In this document: positions 38,112-51,300 of the stretch, in pieces | Position numbering within the stretch: position 1 is the stretch's first letter | How the letters are laid out: each line of letters starts with the position of its first letter | Source: Euonymus europaeus | Lineage: Eukaryota > Streptophyta > Magnoliopsida > Celastrales > Celastraceae | Assembly: GCA_963580455.1 (NCBI GenBank) | Contig: OY756962.1 | Span: 18,742,001-18,806,000 of the forward strand | DNA: 64,000 nt | Direction of reading: 5' to 3' | The notes under the pieces: generated by a model | Seen by the model: only the letters and a program-made list of their open reading frames with translations | Told to the model about the DNA's origin: nothing | Database searches by the model: none | Translations under genes and position numbers: made by a program

Positions 38112-38949
38112 ATGGCAAATGATAACAGTGAGATAAACCATTTTGAGGCTCCCACTGGATTTGGTTGTCAAAATCCTTGAAAGATCAGTAGAAGAAGTTT
38201 CAACTTTTTTCTTCCTACGAATGAGGTAAGAAAATTATACAAACTTTTAAACATTGTTCCAATTACAATTTACGTCAATATAATTGTTGCCTGTATGCAT
38301 ATTGCTTGTATGTCTCACAATATTGATGCGCAAAATAAGTATTAATCATTCATATTGTTCGTCTAATGAGTTCTATTTGATGATACAAAAAAAATACAGT
38401 TGCCATGCTTTCAGAATGATTGTCAATAAACCTATCATTGCTAGAAATGTTGATGTGTGGCCATTGAGGAGTATCTTCCCATCAATCGATAACAGGGGTG
38501 AAGATTTCTTCAACTACATGGTTTCCATAGGTGTTGTCGATGCTAAACTCCTTCAAGGGACGCATTATTTTTTTAACAAGGATATGCCTTTTACTGGAAT
38601 AATTATGCTGAAAGATGCAGCAGTAGGCGAGAGAGAATTCTGTGCATATGTTTTTGCACTTGCAGCCGCAAAAACACAAAAACTACAGGCACTCGAAATA
38701 TTTAGGCATATCTTCTGGAGGAAAAATGACAACAAAAACACTATTCTCTCATACGGGGCAACATTGCGGCAAATATTAAAAGAAGATTCATATAACAAAG
38801 TTAGCATCACTCGCTATTGCAGAATACGTGGTAACTTCCACTGGAATCATTCTCGGTTGACAGTTACTGGGAATAAAGAGAGGAAATATACATGTATCCC
38901 ATGCCAATTGGATATCGAAACTTACAAGTTACATTATGGTTTACTTTAA
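38112..38949 (+). pseudogene. F-box-like protein gene carried by the Helitron
   Basis: Two exons are proposed: 38112-38225 (donor GTAAGA) and 38400-38949 (acceptor TACAG). ATG at 38112 opens MANDNSEINHFE. A shift of frame near 38148 is then needed to reach RLPLDLVVKILERSVEEVST, an F-box-like helix pair. Exon 2 continues in phase with CHAFRMIVNKPIIARNVDVW and PLRSIFPSIDNRGEDFFNYM. A repeat-like stretch follows (GTHYFFNKDMPFTGIIMLKD, AAVGEREFCAYVFALAAA) that resembles the Sel1-like region of plant At2g35280-type F-box proteins. The tail has YCRIRGNF and YTCIPC. Such proteins would link substrates to SCF ubiquitin ligases. The family call rests on pattern memory. It could be captured host DNA or long-standing Helitron cargo. 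Confidence 0.5.
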
Positions 38950-40177
38950 ACATGTAATATATTATATCTTCTAATATATTAGAACTTTAAAAATAAGAAT
39001 ATCGAAAACCACCTTCTGTTAAATAACAAAAAGTTAAGTTTCCAGATTTATGTATTAGTTATTACATCTTCTGATCATTAAAAACTGCGTTACTACTAAT
39101 ATATATCTCTTCGTTCATTCCCTTAATCATATTATTTTGAACACCTGCATTTTTTAAAGTGACTTTCTGTGTGAACTTACTAATTTAATCAAATAGTAAA
39201 ACGTGTAAAAACATTTGTGAACTAACCTTTGAGATAGGAGACAAGATTACATTTACACTTCAAATGAATGACTAATGCAAACAAAATAGTTGCAAATCAA
39301 TAACGAATAAATCATCCGACCAAATTAAAATAAACCAAAACTAAACAACCAAACTCAATATTTAATGAGACATTAATTTACAACTCAAATCAAGTAACAG
39401 TGAACATAATTAAAACCATATCAAAAGGCATCACAGATTATAAACTAATTTATTGATAAAGAATGTACAAATTCCAATGTGAAGACATTTCTAAATAAAT
39501 GATGGGAAATAATTAATGAAACTTAAAGAAATAAATCTTTTAATAACCAATGCACCAATAAACAAATTTAAAAATTAAATAACAATTTTACATTTTCATA
39601 AATTAGTTTTTTTTTTTTTTACAGTGAAATTTTTTCTTTATGGCCATAAACACTGAGTATTATCTTAGTGGTATCAAAAATTTCCTTCTGCAACATGTGA
39701 GTGGAAAAGTAAAACAGGTAAGAAAGGGTTCTAGATTTTACGCTTCTACCAACAAATCATTTTCATAAATGGTTGAATGCATGCATTTAGCATCTCTAAA
39801 AGACAACACATATGTCAACAAAGAATGTACAAATTCCAATGTAAAGACATTTCTAAATAAACGATGGGAAATAATTAATGAAACTTAAAGAAACACTGTA
39901 AATCTTTTAGTAACCACTGATCAACAAATTTTAAAATCAAATAACAATTTAACGATTTCATAAATGATGGAATGCATGCATTTAGCATCTCTAAAAGTCA
40001 ATACACATATCTCAACACACAATTCCAGCGTCTAAATTAATAATAACAATAACTCTAACAGTTTAAAACATTTAAGATAACCAAATAAAGCCTTTAAAAA
40101 GGAAGAAAAATATACATTTGATTGCTCTAACGTTATTGATAATCAAACGTCTATCTTCAACCTCTCTTATATGAAAT
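38950..40177. other. Helitron interior, non-coding
   Basis: No gene recognised. It holds the 363-bp-spaced direct repeats listed separately. Confidence 0.45.
39459..40012. repeat. Direct repeats inside the Helitron, 363-bp spacing
   Basis: AAGAATGTACAAATTCCAAT starts blocks at about 39459 and 39822. They stay similar for over 100 bp (GATGGGAAATAATTAATGAA in both). A GAATGCATGCATTTAGCATC block also recurs at about 39775 and 39970. Confidence 0.8.
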
Positions 40178-40483
40178 ATGAAACATTCAAATGTCCTAGA
40201 TATTGACAACCCTGCTTCTTCCAAACACAATTGCCAACAAGCAAGGAGGTCAAGAAAGATGAAGATTAAAGAAAAAAAACGATTCAAGACATCTGCAGAT
40301 TCAAGAACAACAGGTGCATATATATCCAAACTTGGTGAGGGCACAGGTAATACATACCATTAATTCTCCCTTTTCAAAATACTCAACTGATGCTGAAATT
40401 AAAACAAAAATGATGTACACTAATTGATTTTGTAAAAAAAAAAATGTTTGCAGTGACACCTCAGATTATTGACAGATATATGC

Positions 40484-40809
40484 TCAACAAATTAAAACAA
40501 AAAGGAAGCTCGTATGTGTCGAAAACACATCTTGGACATCAAATGAAACTACCAACAAGCAGATTCCTTACACAAGAAAATTAAAGGTTTGCTTTATCCC
40601 AGAGAAATGCCATTTTAAATATTTGCCTACAAAGTTGACTATCAATTCAACAAATTAAAACAAAAAGGAAGCTCGTATGTGTCGAAAACACATCTTGGAC
40701 ATCAAATGAAACTACCAACAAGCAGATTCCTTACACAAGAAAATTAAAGGTTTGCTTTATCCCAGAGAAATGCCATTTTAAATATTTGCCTACAAAGTTG
40801 ACTATCAAT
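40484..40809. repeat. 163-bp perfect-looking tandem duplication in a Rep 5' exon
   Basis: TCAACAAATTAAAACAAAAA starts both 40484-40646 and 40647-40809. 163 is not a multiple of three, so it disrupts the exon frame. Confidence 0.95.
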
Positions 40810-42530
40810 TATATATTACCTATGGTTAGAAATCAACTTTATTTGAACTACGTTAACAGAGAAAATTACACAAATATTATTGCAGTTGAACATTGCTCCA
40901 AAGAAATATATGAACGAAAAAATGCTGACAGCCCTGGAGTTCAAAGCAATAAAAGAAAAAGAAAAGAAATTGTCCAAAACAACAAAGGTAACATATTTAT
41001 ATTACATTACATTTTAAAATTCAATTATTGAAGAGTTATTCCAATATGGTTGCCTTCCATTTAAGAACCTTTGATAGCATGCAAATCTTTTAAGAAATTC
41101 ATTCATGTCTGTTTGCAGCAACAGTACATTTTTGTGGGCCACCAACAATGGAATGTGAATATTGTGGAGCTATTTTATGGTACGAAGAACGTACCGTAAA
41201 ATCAAGGAAAGTAACATGTCCAAAGTTCTCTATTTGTTGCATGTCTGGACGAGTCAAACTACCTAAATCAAGACCAGCACCTCCATTGCTACAAGACCTC
41301 CTAACTCCAAAAAATGGAAAACGTGCTGCTAAATTCATGGATAATATAAGATCTTACAATGCAGCGTTTGCTTTCACGTCCATGGGTGGGCGTATTGACA
41401 AACAAATTAACAAAATGGAAGTCCTTATGTGTTCCGTTTGAATGGCCAAAACCATCACCTTATTGGATCACTTCTACCAGATGCAGGCAAAAAACCACGT
41501 TTTGCTCAGCTCTACATCTATGATACATAGAATGAAATGGAGAACCGCATCAGAGCACTATCTAAAGGGAAGCAGAACAACACTTTAGATGCGAAGTTAG
41601 TGGAATCAATTCTGGAAATGATTGATGAGCATAATATCCTAGCAAAAACTTTTCGGATGGCTAGAGATAGATTCAAAGAAGATCAGCTAAGCAACGTAAC
41701 ATTACGTTTGTATCAGTCGCGCTCAAAATCTGGCCGAGAATACAACCAACCAACCTGTTCTGAAGTTGCAGCACTTATTGTAGGAGATTTTAGTGCTAAT
41801 AATCCAAATAGGGATATTGTTGTCGAACAACATGGAATAGGTTTGAAAAGAATAACATAACTACATCCAAGCTTCATGTCAATGCAATATCCACTACTCT
41901 TTCCTTATGGAGAAGATGGTTTCACAAAAGGTATAGAATACTCAAAGTCCAGCGGAGCAACTGAAATTAAAAGAAACTTTGTGACAATGAGAGAATATTA
42001 CTCCGATTATTCCTTCAATACGTAGTTGATGCATATACATGCATAGAGGAGCAGAGGCTGCAATTCATGAGAACACATCAAGATACACTTCGTTCCGAAC
42101 TGTATTCCGGATTACATGATGCTGTTTCACGTGGAGACAACATTGCATCACAAGTTGGCAAAAGAACAATATTACCATCCTCCCACACTGGGAGCCCAAG
42201 ATATAAAATACAAAATTACCAAGATGCAATGGCCATTTGTCGATGGGCAGGTTATCCGGATTTGTTTTCTTGACTTTTACTTGTAATCCAAAATGGCCAG
42301 AAATTAATAATATGCTGGAAATTGTTGGACAATCTGAACCTTCTCAAAGATCGGATGTCGTAAGTAGAGTTTTCCAAATAAAACTACATGAGCTCATGGA
42401 AGACATCAAGCATCGAGAATATTTCGGACAGACAATTGCAGGTACTATTTCAAATTAAAAAAATTATTTACATTATAGATTAGTTAACATTTAAGGCCTA
42501 AGCTCAACTATATTAATTGAAACACAAATG

Positions 42531-42532
<2 letters not shown>

Positions 42533-42567
<35 letters not shown>
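42533..42567. repeat. (TA)n microsatellite in the Rep/helicase intron
   Basis: About 17 TA units lie in the 172-bp intron between the two Rep exons. Confidence 0.9.
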
Positions 42568-42570
<3 letters not shown>

Positions 42571-45504
42571 AAATGCAACTAATTTCGAATTTTTCTCCTT
42601 CGTCATATTGCAGTTTTGTATACAATTGAATTCCAAAAACGGGGGTTGCCGCATGCTCATATATTGATATTTCTTCACCCAAAACATAAGCATCCAACAA
42701 CGTGTCAAATAGATGAAATCATTTTTGCAGAGATTCCTGACAAGACTATTGATTCCTTGGGTTATTTAGCTGTACAAGAATATATGATTCATGGTCCATG
42801 TGGGATATTGAATGCTGGCTCACCTTGCATGAAAGATCAAAAATGCACAAAGCATTTTCCTAAAAGGTACTATGATGCAACGACAATAGATGCTGATGGC
42901 TTTCCTATTTATAGAAGGAGACAAACATCTCAGCATGTTGTGAAGAAAGGAGTTCATCTTGACAACCAATATGTTGTCCCATACAATAGAGATTTGTTGG
43001 TCAAATTTCAATCCCACATGAATGTTGAATTATGCAACCACTCAAGATCTATAAAGTACCTCTTCAAATATGTCAACAAGCAACCTGATAGAGCTACAGC
43101 TATATTGGAGGTGTGTGAAACTGCTGAGGAAAAAAATAGGCCATCCTCATCAACTAAGATTGATGAAATCCAGCAATATGTAGATTGCATGTATGTTTCT
43201 TCCTCAGAATCTTGCTGGAGGATTTTCCAATTTGATACGAATTTCAGGCAACCAAGTGTTGAAAGGCTAAGTTTCCACTTACCTAATCAACACAATGTCA
43301 TCTTTAAGGATGACTCAGTTCTAGAGGATGTTCTAAGCATTCAAAAGATTGGGAAAACAATTTTTACAGAATGGATGGATATTAACAAAAGAAATCCCGA
43401 TGCCCAAACTCTAAGTTATTTGGATTTCCCAACAAAATGGGTTTGGAATAACAGTGAAAAGAAATGGACAAGAAGGAAGAAAGGTATGTGCATAGGGCAT
43501 ATCTATTATGCACACCCTACCAGTGGAGAAAGATATTACTTACGCATGCTACTTAACGTAGTTAAAGGTGCAACATCATTTGAAAACATTCGAACCGTCA
43601 ATGGGATTTTGTGCCCAACATTTAAAGATGCATGCTATGCTCTTGGTTTGCTTGGAGATGATAATGAGTGGTGTGAATGCTTAAAGGAAGCTTCATTCTG
43701 GGCAAATGGCAAACAACTATGTGATCTATTTGCGACAATGTTGCTATTTTGTGAAGTGACAAAACCAGGAGCATTTTGGCTATCAAATACAGATATTCTT
43801 ACAGATGACATTCTTTACTCAAGAAGAAAGTCATTAAATCTTCCAGAGCTGGAACTCAGTAACATGCAAATTCACCAGTGTGCATTAAAAGAAATCGACG
43901 ATTTTCTTAGAAAGAACGGGAGAACTCTTGCTGATTATAATGGTATTCCAATTCTTTCTTCAAAGATTGACATGGATACACACAATAGGTTGATAGGTGA
44001 GGAGCTATCTTATAACATAAATGATATGGAACAGCAGTTCAAAGAGATGTTCAAGTGCCTTAATGAAGAACAACTTGATGCCTACAAAGCAATCTTCGAA
44101 TCTATAAACAATAGAAAGGGCAAGACGTTCTTTGTTAGCGGTTATCGGGGTACTGGCAAGACTTTTCTATGGAAAACAATTTTATCAAAATTAAGGAGCC
44201 AAGGAATGATTGGACTTGCAGTTGCCTCATGTGGCATAGCCGCACTATTGTTACCCGGAGGTCGTACCGCACATTCCAGATTTCATATTCCAATAGATGT
44301 ATCTGAAGATTCTACTTGTGACATCAAACAAGGAACTCAACTAGCAGAATTACTTTGTAAAGCATCTTTAATAATTTGGGATGAAGCACCTATGGCAAAT
44401 AAGCATTGTTTTGAGAGCTTAGATAAGACTCTGAGAGATATCCTCAGAAATAGATATAGATTTGAAAACAGTATTAACAAACCATTTGGAGGAATAACAA
44501 TAGTGTTGGGTGGAGATTTCAGGCAAATATTATCAATTGTTCCAAAGGGACGTAGGGAAGATATTATAAATGCTTCAATCAAGCGTTCATATCTGTGGAA
44601 ATACATTGAAGTACTGACATTGAAGACAAACATGAGGCTTTCAGCATCAGACAACATGACCTCAAAGGATGACATTGAAAGCTTTGCAGATTGGATCATT
44701 AAAATAGGAGATGGTGCAAATGATGATGATGATGATTGTGAATGGGTCAATATAGAACAGGACATCTTACTACAGCCTGGAGATAACTCTACGAAAACAA
44801 TTGTGGATAATATATATCCAGATCTCCATCTAAGGTACATTGACAAGACCTACTTGAAAGAAAGAGCTATCCTAGCTCCCACAAATGAAGTTGTTTGCGA
44901 GCTTAACGAATTCATGATGCAAAAGATAAGTGGCACAGAATCATGCTATAGAAGTTCAGATAGCATCTGTCATCAAACTTCTGATCAAAGCAACATGGAT
45001 ATTTTATTCCCGGTGGAGTTTCTGAATAGTTTGAAGATCCCAAATTTTCCAAATCATGAATTGAACCTGAAAGTTGGACTGCCAATAATGTTGCTACGCA
45101 ACATTAATCAAAGCCAAGGATTATGCAATGGTACCAGACTCATTATAACACAGCTAGGGAAGTGGTTCATTGAGGGCGAAATTATCACGGGGACAAATAT
45201 AGGATCTAAAGTGTTCATTCCAAGAATTATTTTGTCAACTTCAGATACAAAGATGCCATTCACACTCAAAAGAAGACAGCTACCGATAAGTGTATGTTTC
45301 GCAATGACAATAAACAAGAGCCAGGGACAAACACTTACAAATGTCGGGATATATCTTTCACGTCAAATCTTCTCTCATGGACAGCTATATGTAGCTGTTT
45401 TCCGGGTGACAAGTAAGAAGGGACTTAAGATTTTACAAGATGACAAAGACTGCAAATCTGAAAGCATTGTCAGAAATATCGTGTTCAAGGAGATCTTTAT
45501 TTAA

Positions 45505-48131
45505 TGGTAAACAAAAAAAAAATAACATTCCATATAATTTTTTTATATACTCAAACATTAATAGAATAATTTCTGATGTAGGTTATTTTAAACTAATCTC
45601 ATTGAGTCTTTATGTGCTATACATACAAATCTGGATTACGAGGAGTTAAATGATGGAAGTCGTGCGACTCAAAAGAACAACTCACAGGTATGTTATTTAA
45701 ATCCAAATAAAAAATAAATAGTACATTCAAATAATTTCATGCTCAAACTATAAATTGCATTAAGTCTAAAACATCAGCAGATTTCTATCATAGCTTAATC
45801 TTATTAGTAAAAGCATTTATGTTAAATTATAAATATAATTATCAGTAATCTCCGATATGATATTTACCTAGATCTTAATGAAGCATGGAACTACTATCAA
45901 TCACACAATGACATATACAACAATTCATCTCCTGAATAAGTTATCTTCATCTAAAATAGTCTGACCGTTAGAGGATATTCAACAACCAGCGATAAATCAT
46001 CACTTCAATCCAATTTTCATACCCTATATTAATGGATGCATAATTATCAAATCCACACAATATTCTCCTCATATATATTTGAAGATCATAATTTATCTCA
46101 CATTATAAATTTTTTTATCTGTTACATTAAAAGATGAAAATTTTAAAAACATAAAAGTTCATGACATAATAAATTTTATATAAAACTAAACGTGGTAAAA
46201 ACAACAAATTAATCACTTCTATTGGAATTTAATAATAGAATACTCCCATTATTATCAAAACCTTTGTCAAACAAAAAAAATAGTTGAAACCCACAATAAA
46301 TAAAAATTATGCATGCGTCAGTCTTAAGTAAAAAAAATGCAAATCCACAATTAACAGATTTAAGAAAAGTATGCAAGAGGTAATGAACATAAAAAATACG
46401 TAGGAGAAAACACAACAAAAGCACAAAGTTCTGGGCATTAAAGGGCACAATTGAATGCCTTTCCACATCAATTTATTATAGTAACAGAATAAATCTGTAA
46501 CATACCTTGCGAGCTGTGTAAAATCCGATAAAAATAAGATGGATTGTGGAACTGTGGCCACAAACAAACTGCCAACACCGCAAAAAAAAGAAAGAAAAAG
46601 ACATTGTTTATTTTAATAGTAAACCATTGAAGATCATATGCTATGCACATTGTGCTTTACATATGCATAGTGTCTCAAAACTATACATGAGGGAAAGAAC
46701 ATAAAAATTAATTAAGAGAAAACATATCAAAATCACAGATTTCTGAGAATTCAAAGGGCACACTTGAATGCCTTCCCACATCAATTAACTGCAGTGAATG
46801 AATAAATGTTTAACATGCCTTGTGAGCTGTCTAAAATTCAATGGGAAGTAAAAGAGTGTGGGACCGCGTACAGAAACAAATTGCAAAAACTGAAAAGAAA
46901 GGAAAAACAATAGGCCATTGTTTATTCTAATAGTCAATTCACTAAGTTAAAATTAAAAGGCATGAGTTTCATAAAAGTAAATTCATCCAAATGAAGTTTT
47001 GAAAGAAAGATTGACAACCATATACCACTAAGAAAATTTTGAAGAGAATGGAATGATATTTAAAAAAAGATTTACAGCTACTCGAGTTGTAATGGCTTAT
47101 TTAGAAGTCAGAATCTTAAAATTCTGAATCAGAACACATTAAAAAAACTTAAAATCAAAAGGAAATTTGAACAACACTTATATTCTGAGGCAATTAAACC
47201 TCAAAAATATGAATAAAAAAAATGTTATATAATAACCTCTTTAACCTTCTCTATTTTACCCCCTAAATAATGCACATGTTTATTTGCATTTTGTAATTTA
47301 CATATATAATTTAGATTAAACCTCAGCGATCAACATATGTATGCACTAACAATTTCTAGGTCAAAGGAGCCTAAAAAATTTGAGGCAGCAAAGCATAAAC
47401 CTAACCGGGTTGGAATGAAGCATCAACCATAAATATATAGCAACCTTCGTGGCGTGCAAATATTAAAATAGGAGCCCAATGTAAAACAAAGAAACCAAAA
47501 ATCAAAAAGATAAGAACAAACATTGAACATGCCACCAGAAACACAAATACAATACAGAGACACTTAAAACAGGTGGCATAAAACTTTTTAAAAAACAGTA
47601 ATTCATATCACAACTATAAGCGCACGCATGATATTATCTAAAGACACTCACTAAGCATGGTACACAACTTAAATGAAACCAACAAATCATATCTTAAAAA
47701 AAAAGAGTTTATCTTATACCAAATTGTAACAATTTAAACCTCCCTTTAATACAATTTGGGAAAAAATTCATTAACTCCTGTCCAAATTATGCAAATAATA
47801 TTTAATAATACTGTCAATGAAGAAAAAGAAAAACCAACCAAGAAACAGGGCCTGTCGTGACAATAGATACATGAAACAAATCGCAAAGAAACATGTATAT
47901 ATATTTTCAACCAATTTAAATAAAATATGCATGTAACTGAAATTCCTTTTTCCGATAATAGATAAAAACAATTGTTTTTACCACATTTTAAATTCATTTA
48001 ATTACATGATATAACATAAACAAATTTCACTTGTAAAAACATGTCATACCGATAATTTCAAAAAAAAATCATAAAAGTTATTTCTCGACAACTAAAATGA
48101 TTAAAAACAATATACATACAATTAATCAATT
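45505..48131. other. Helitron 3' non-coding region
   Basis: AT-rich with no coding frame that I can support. It contains the repeated block at 46430-46940 and runs to the terminal hairpin. Confidence 0.5.
46430..46945. repeat. Imperfect duplication near the Helitron 3' end, about 310-bp spacing
   Basis: AAAGGGCACAATTGAATGCC (46440) matches AAAGGGCACACTTGAATGCC (46753). Each is followed by CCACATCAATT, TAACATACCTTG/TAACATGCCTTG and, about 130 bp on, CATTGTTTATTTTAATAGT-like text. Confidence 0.75.
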
Positions 48132-48161
48132 CCCGTGGCGTAGCCACGGGTTAAAGACTAG
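48132..48161 (+). repeat. Helitron 3' terminus: hairpin plus CTAG
   Basis: CCCGTGGC-GTA-GCCACGGG forms an 8-bp stem with a 3-nt loop. Then come TTAAAGA and CTAG, with T next. This is the classical plant Helitron 3' end. Confidence 0.9.
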
Positions 48162-48399
48162 TAATTACCAATTTTAAGATTTATCAGGAAGTCTCTCATT
48201 GCCACTGTCAGGAGAATTATTGGATGTGATTTTTGGTATAAACAAATACAAAATCAAAAGAAAATATCTAATAATTTAGCTAAAAAATAATATAGGCGTA
48301 ACAAATCACTAGGGTTATAAATTTAATAGCAAAATCGAAAAAACCCTCCCTTTAATTGATGTGATTTGCTTTTGCAAGCCGCCGCCTCACTCAACGAAA

Positions 48400-51300
48400 A
48401 TGGGAGAGGAGGCCGCCCCGACACCAGGATCCGTAGGTTCCTCTTCCCCCGTCAGACGGGGCCGGACGTTAGAGGAATGCCAGGATATGATTCGACTCAG
48501 CCTCCGAAGTAAGCATCAGTAATTTTTATTCATACCCGTCATCCTTTCACATATTTGTGGGTTTAGGGTTTTAGGATTTTGAGTTTTGTCATCTGTTCTG
48601 TTTCATTCTTAAATTATTAGGAGAAGGGAGTTTGGACTTGCAATTCTGTTGCATTCTTCCGTTTCTAAGCTACTGAAAAGACAATCTCGCGCTTTTGGAG
48701 CCCTCTTATTCATGAATTTTCGGTTTACTTTATTTGTGAATCTTCGTTGTTCTTTTCTTATATTTTGACTTGTGGATAATAGCACCCATGGTCATATTTT
48801 TGAGGGAACAAATGGAGAAAGCTGGGTGTGGAGTGAGGGACAACTTCTTCAAGGCTGCACACTGTAAGGCGCAGATGAGTGGTAATTATGCTCGGGGTAG
48901 AGGGGTAACAATCCTTCTCTTGTCTGTGAGTCGTCATTAATTTGACATTTTAGTTTCTGCTTATGGATGAAAATCGTTTCTATTACGCTGGGATTTAAAT
49001 TTGTTGATCTGGGTTGTGTTTATCTAGTGAAAATGAAGCCAAGTGGTACTCTTTAGTATTTTGATTACTTTTTAACTAGCTTTTTAGAGAAGAGATTATT
49101 TCATTTTATCTGAAAATATTTTGCAAGGATGATATGGCTACTTAGTTCATTTATTTTTTGTAGGAAATATGTTGATATTTGACTGATTGACAAAGCTGAG
49201 TTATGAAGTACTTACATTTCTTGCAAATTCTTCTGCTCTGACTTGCCAAAGTATTTTGTAACGATAATTTTCCTTTCTCCTTGCTATTGAATTTTGATAA
49301 ATATTTATATTATCATTCTTCCTGTGGCTACAACTATCTGTTTTGTCCATTTTTTAGATTATGGTATGCAGTAATCATATGTATTATCAAGATGAAGTCA
49401 ACCAAGTGATTATACATGAGCTAATTCATGCATATGATGATTGTCGTGCTGCGAACTTGAACTGGGCTAATTGTGCTCATCATGCATGCAGTGAGGTATG
49501 TGCCAGGGCTACAATTGTACTTGTTACATTCTGAGTTGCATGTATTTATTGATTTCTTTATTTTTGCTTCCTGTTTAATACTAAGGCATCGTTTATCCTT
49601 TGTTCTTTCTTTTAATCCAGATTCGTGCTGGCCATCTTAGTGGTGATTGCAACTTCAAACGAGAATTGCTCCGTGGTCATATGCTACGTGATGATGTGGA
49701 AATAAAAGGCCATGAACAAGTAAGTTGAGTTTATTTTGTTTAAACTTAAATATTTAGATATACTCTGGACTCCAGGCCACTGCTTCTCTAATTCGCAAGA
49801 TTATATGGAGCAGTTATCTGTCATCATCCTTTCCTCATAATGTCAAAATTAAGTGTTTAGACTTATGTTGTCAATTTGTCATTTGAAAGTGAATGGAGAG
49901 CTTGCAATTTAACAAGTTTCCCTTTAAATAATAGGTCTTCTATTCTAAATCTACGGACTAGAAATGAGAGGATTCTTACTAAAGATGTATCAGAGAGTAC
50001 AGAAGGTCTTTGCTTGAACTGTATAAGATACCTGTAAACTTACCTAGAAAATAAGTGGTTGATTTTTAAAATCTGCTCTTCCCTGTCAAGATCTAAGTCA
50101 GCATTGCATGTTATATAATATTTGCAGATGAAAGGGCTGGAAAATGCTGTTCAGTTGTAATTCATTGAAAGTTATTTTCAAGTAGTAGTATCCTCCGTAT
50201 CTGTAGTGGGACTCTCTGTCTTTTTTTTTCCCGCTCATCTAATATTTTTTCCTGTGCACATTTCCCCAAATAACTTTTATCAGATGCTATGGCTTACTGA
50301 TAGTTGGAAAATATGTACTCGTGAAAACGATTTTAAAAATAAGGAACACATACGAGTAATTGATACGAAAAACAACTTTCAAAAATTTCTTGTTAATTAT
50401 GATCAACATATATAACATATAACTAATCTAATTGTATATAAATTATTTACCTTAAAATATTTCTGGATTGCTCTCTAGTAATTTATATCGAGGAATGAAG
50501 TCAGCCGGATTGATTCAAAGCTCAATCCCGCTGATCTTCCACCGTATTTACCAACTCTCAAATTTGGATTCAAGAGCGTGGACTTCTTTCTTGCACCAAG
50601 AGCCTGTAGAAAACAGAAAACACAAAACCGTGGAAATGATTAGAGAATCAATAGGCACTCTTATATCTCAAGACTTGGGGAAAAAAATACACATATAACA
50701 TGTATTTATAGGGGTTGACCACCCCTAGGATTTTCTACCTAGGTAGACAGCCCGGCCCCCCTCTTCTAATTCGCATGGGTTTCCATCTTCATTGACACAT
50801 AATATTTAATTGACATGTTTAAATATTCGTCGAGCTTACCGCTTAAATTATTTGGATGTGTTGAATTAATTATAATTCACTTGTAGGGTTTTGGCACAGT
50901 CTCAAATCCTATAAGCATTCTCGAGAGGGTATCATCAATCTATAATTGGACTTGAACTTTATCAATAGATTATTTTTCATCGAACATTTAAATCGGCAAT
51001 CCAATTCAGTTATTGTATATTGACCTGTACAAAAGGACATCATCCTTTGGTAAATAAAAGTCTCATATAAATGCACACATATCAATAATTTTTAATAAAT
51101 TTAGATTATGAACAGTGTCCTAACGTCGGTGTGAGTGTACAATCTTCCATGTAGTCAAAATAGGAAAATTGCCTCACGTTCAAAGAGGTTTTTACAGTTT
51201 TCTCTTCTCTCCAGCCCTCTTGATCATCTTGCTGCAACAAAGCAAGCTTAGGAATCAATCTAATGGAAATTTAGGTCTCTGTTCGCTCGGAAGATTCTTC

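Larger units (their letters stand above)
40178..45504 (+). pseudogene. Helitron Rep/helicase gene (broken N-terminus, open 962-codon C-terminal exon)
   Basis: Short upstream exons begin near 40178. A Cys-rich region from 41119 reads MECEYCGAILWYEER and FSICCMSGRVKLP, followed by AAFAFTSMGGRID. The Helitron-like N-terminal domain then breaks. There is a frameshift near 41412, a TAG near 41528, a TAA near 41858, and frame changes near 42020 and 42268 (FTCNPKWPEI follows). An intron (42442-42613) leads to the long final exon 42614-45504. This carries the HUH motif GLPHAHILIFL, the paired tyrosines of KYLFKYVNK (about 43054) and YVDCMYVSSSESCWRIF. A PIF1-type helicase follows with Walker A GYRGTGKT (about 44140), IIWDEAPM, GGDFRQILSIVPKG and the C-terminal INKSQGQTL. 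Rep nicks and joins at the Helitron ends; the helicase unwinds. The product is unlikely to be functional. Confidence 0.93.
30626..48161 (+). mobile_element. Helitron, about 17.5 kb, with nested Harbinger
   Basis: The proposed 5' end is TCTATAATATAATATTATAA at 30626, preceded by A. The 3' end is an 8-bp-stem hairpin (CCCGTGGC/GCCACGGG, 48132-48150), then 7 nt, then CTAG at 48158-48161, followed by T. This gives the A^T insertion expected for Helitrons, with no target duplication. In between, on the plus strand, lie an RPA-like gene, an F-box-like cargo gene and a Rep/helicase gene, the expected Helitron set. A 5.2-kb Harbinger insertion accounts for part of the length. The 3' end is strong. 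The 5' end is less certain: a similar TCTATAATATATATAATTTC at 29123 is the alternative. Confidence 0.8.

Noticed and set aside
44337..44846. 169-codon minus-strand frame
   Set aside because: Antisense shadow of the helicase exon.
46209..46650. Three overlapping minus-strand frames rich in Phe/Leu
   Set aside because: AT-rich non-coding Helitron sequence. The hydrophobic reading is a composition effect and the repeated block explains the similarity.
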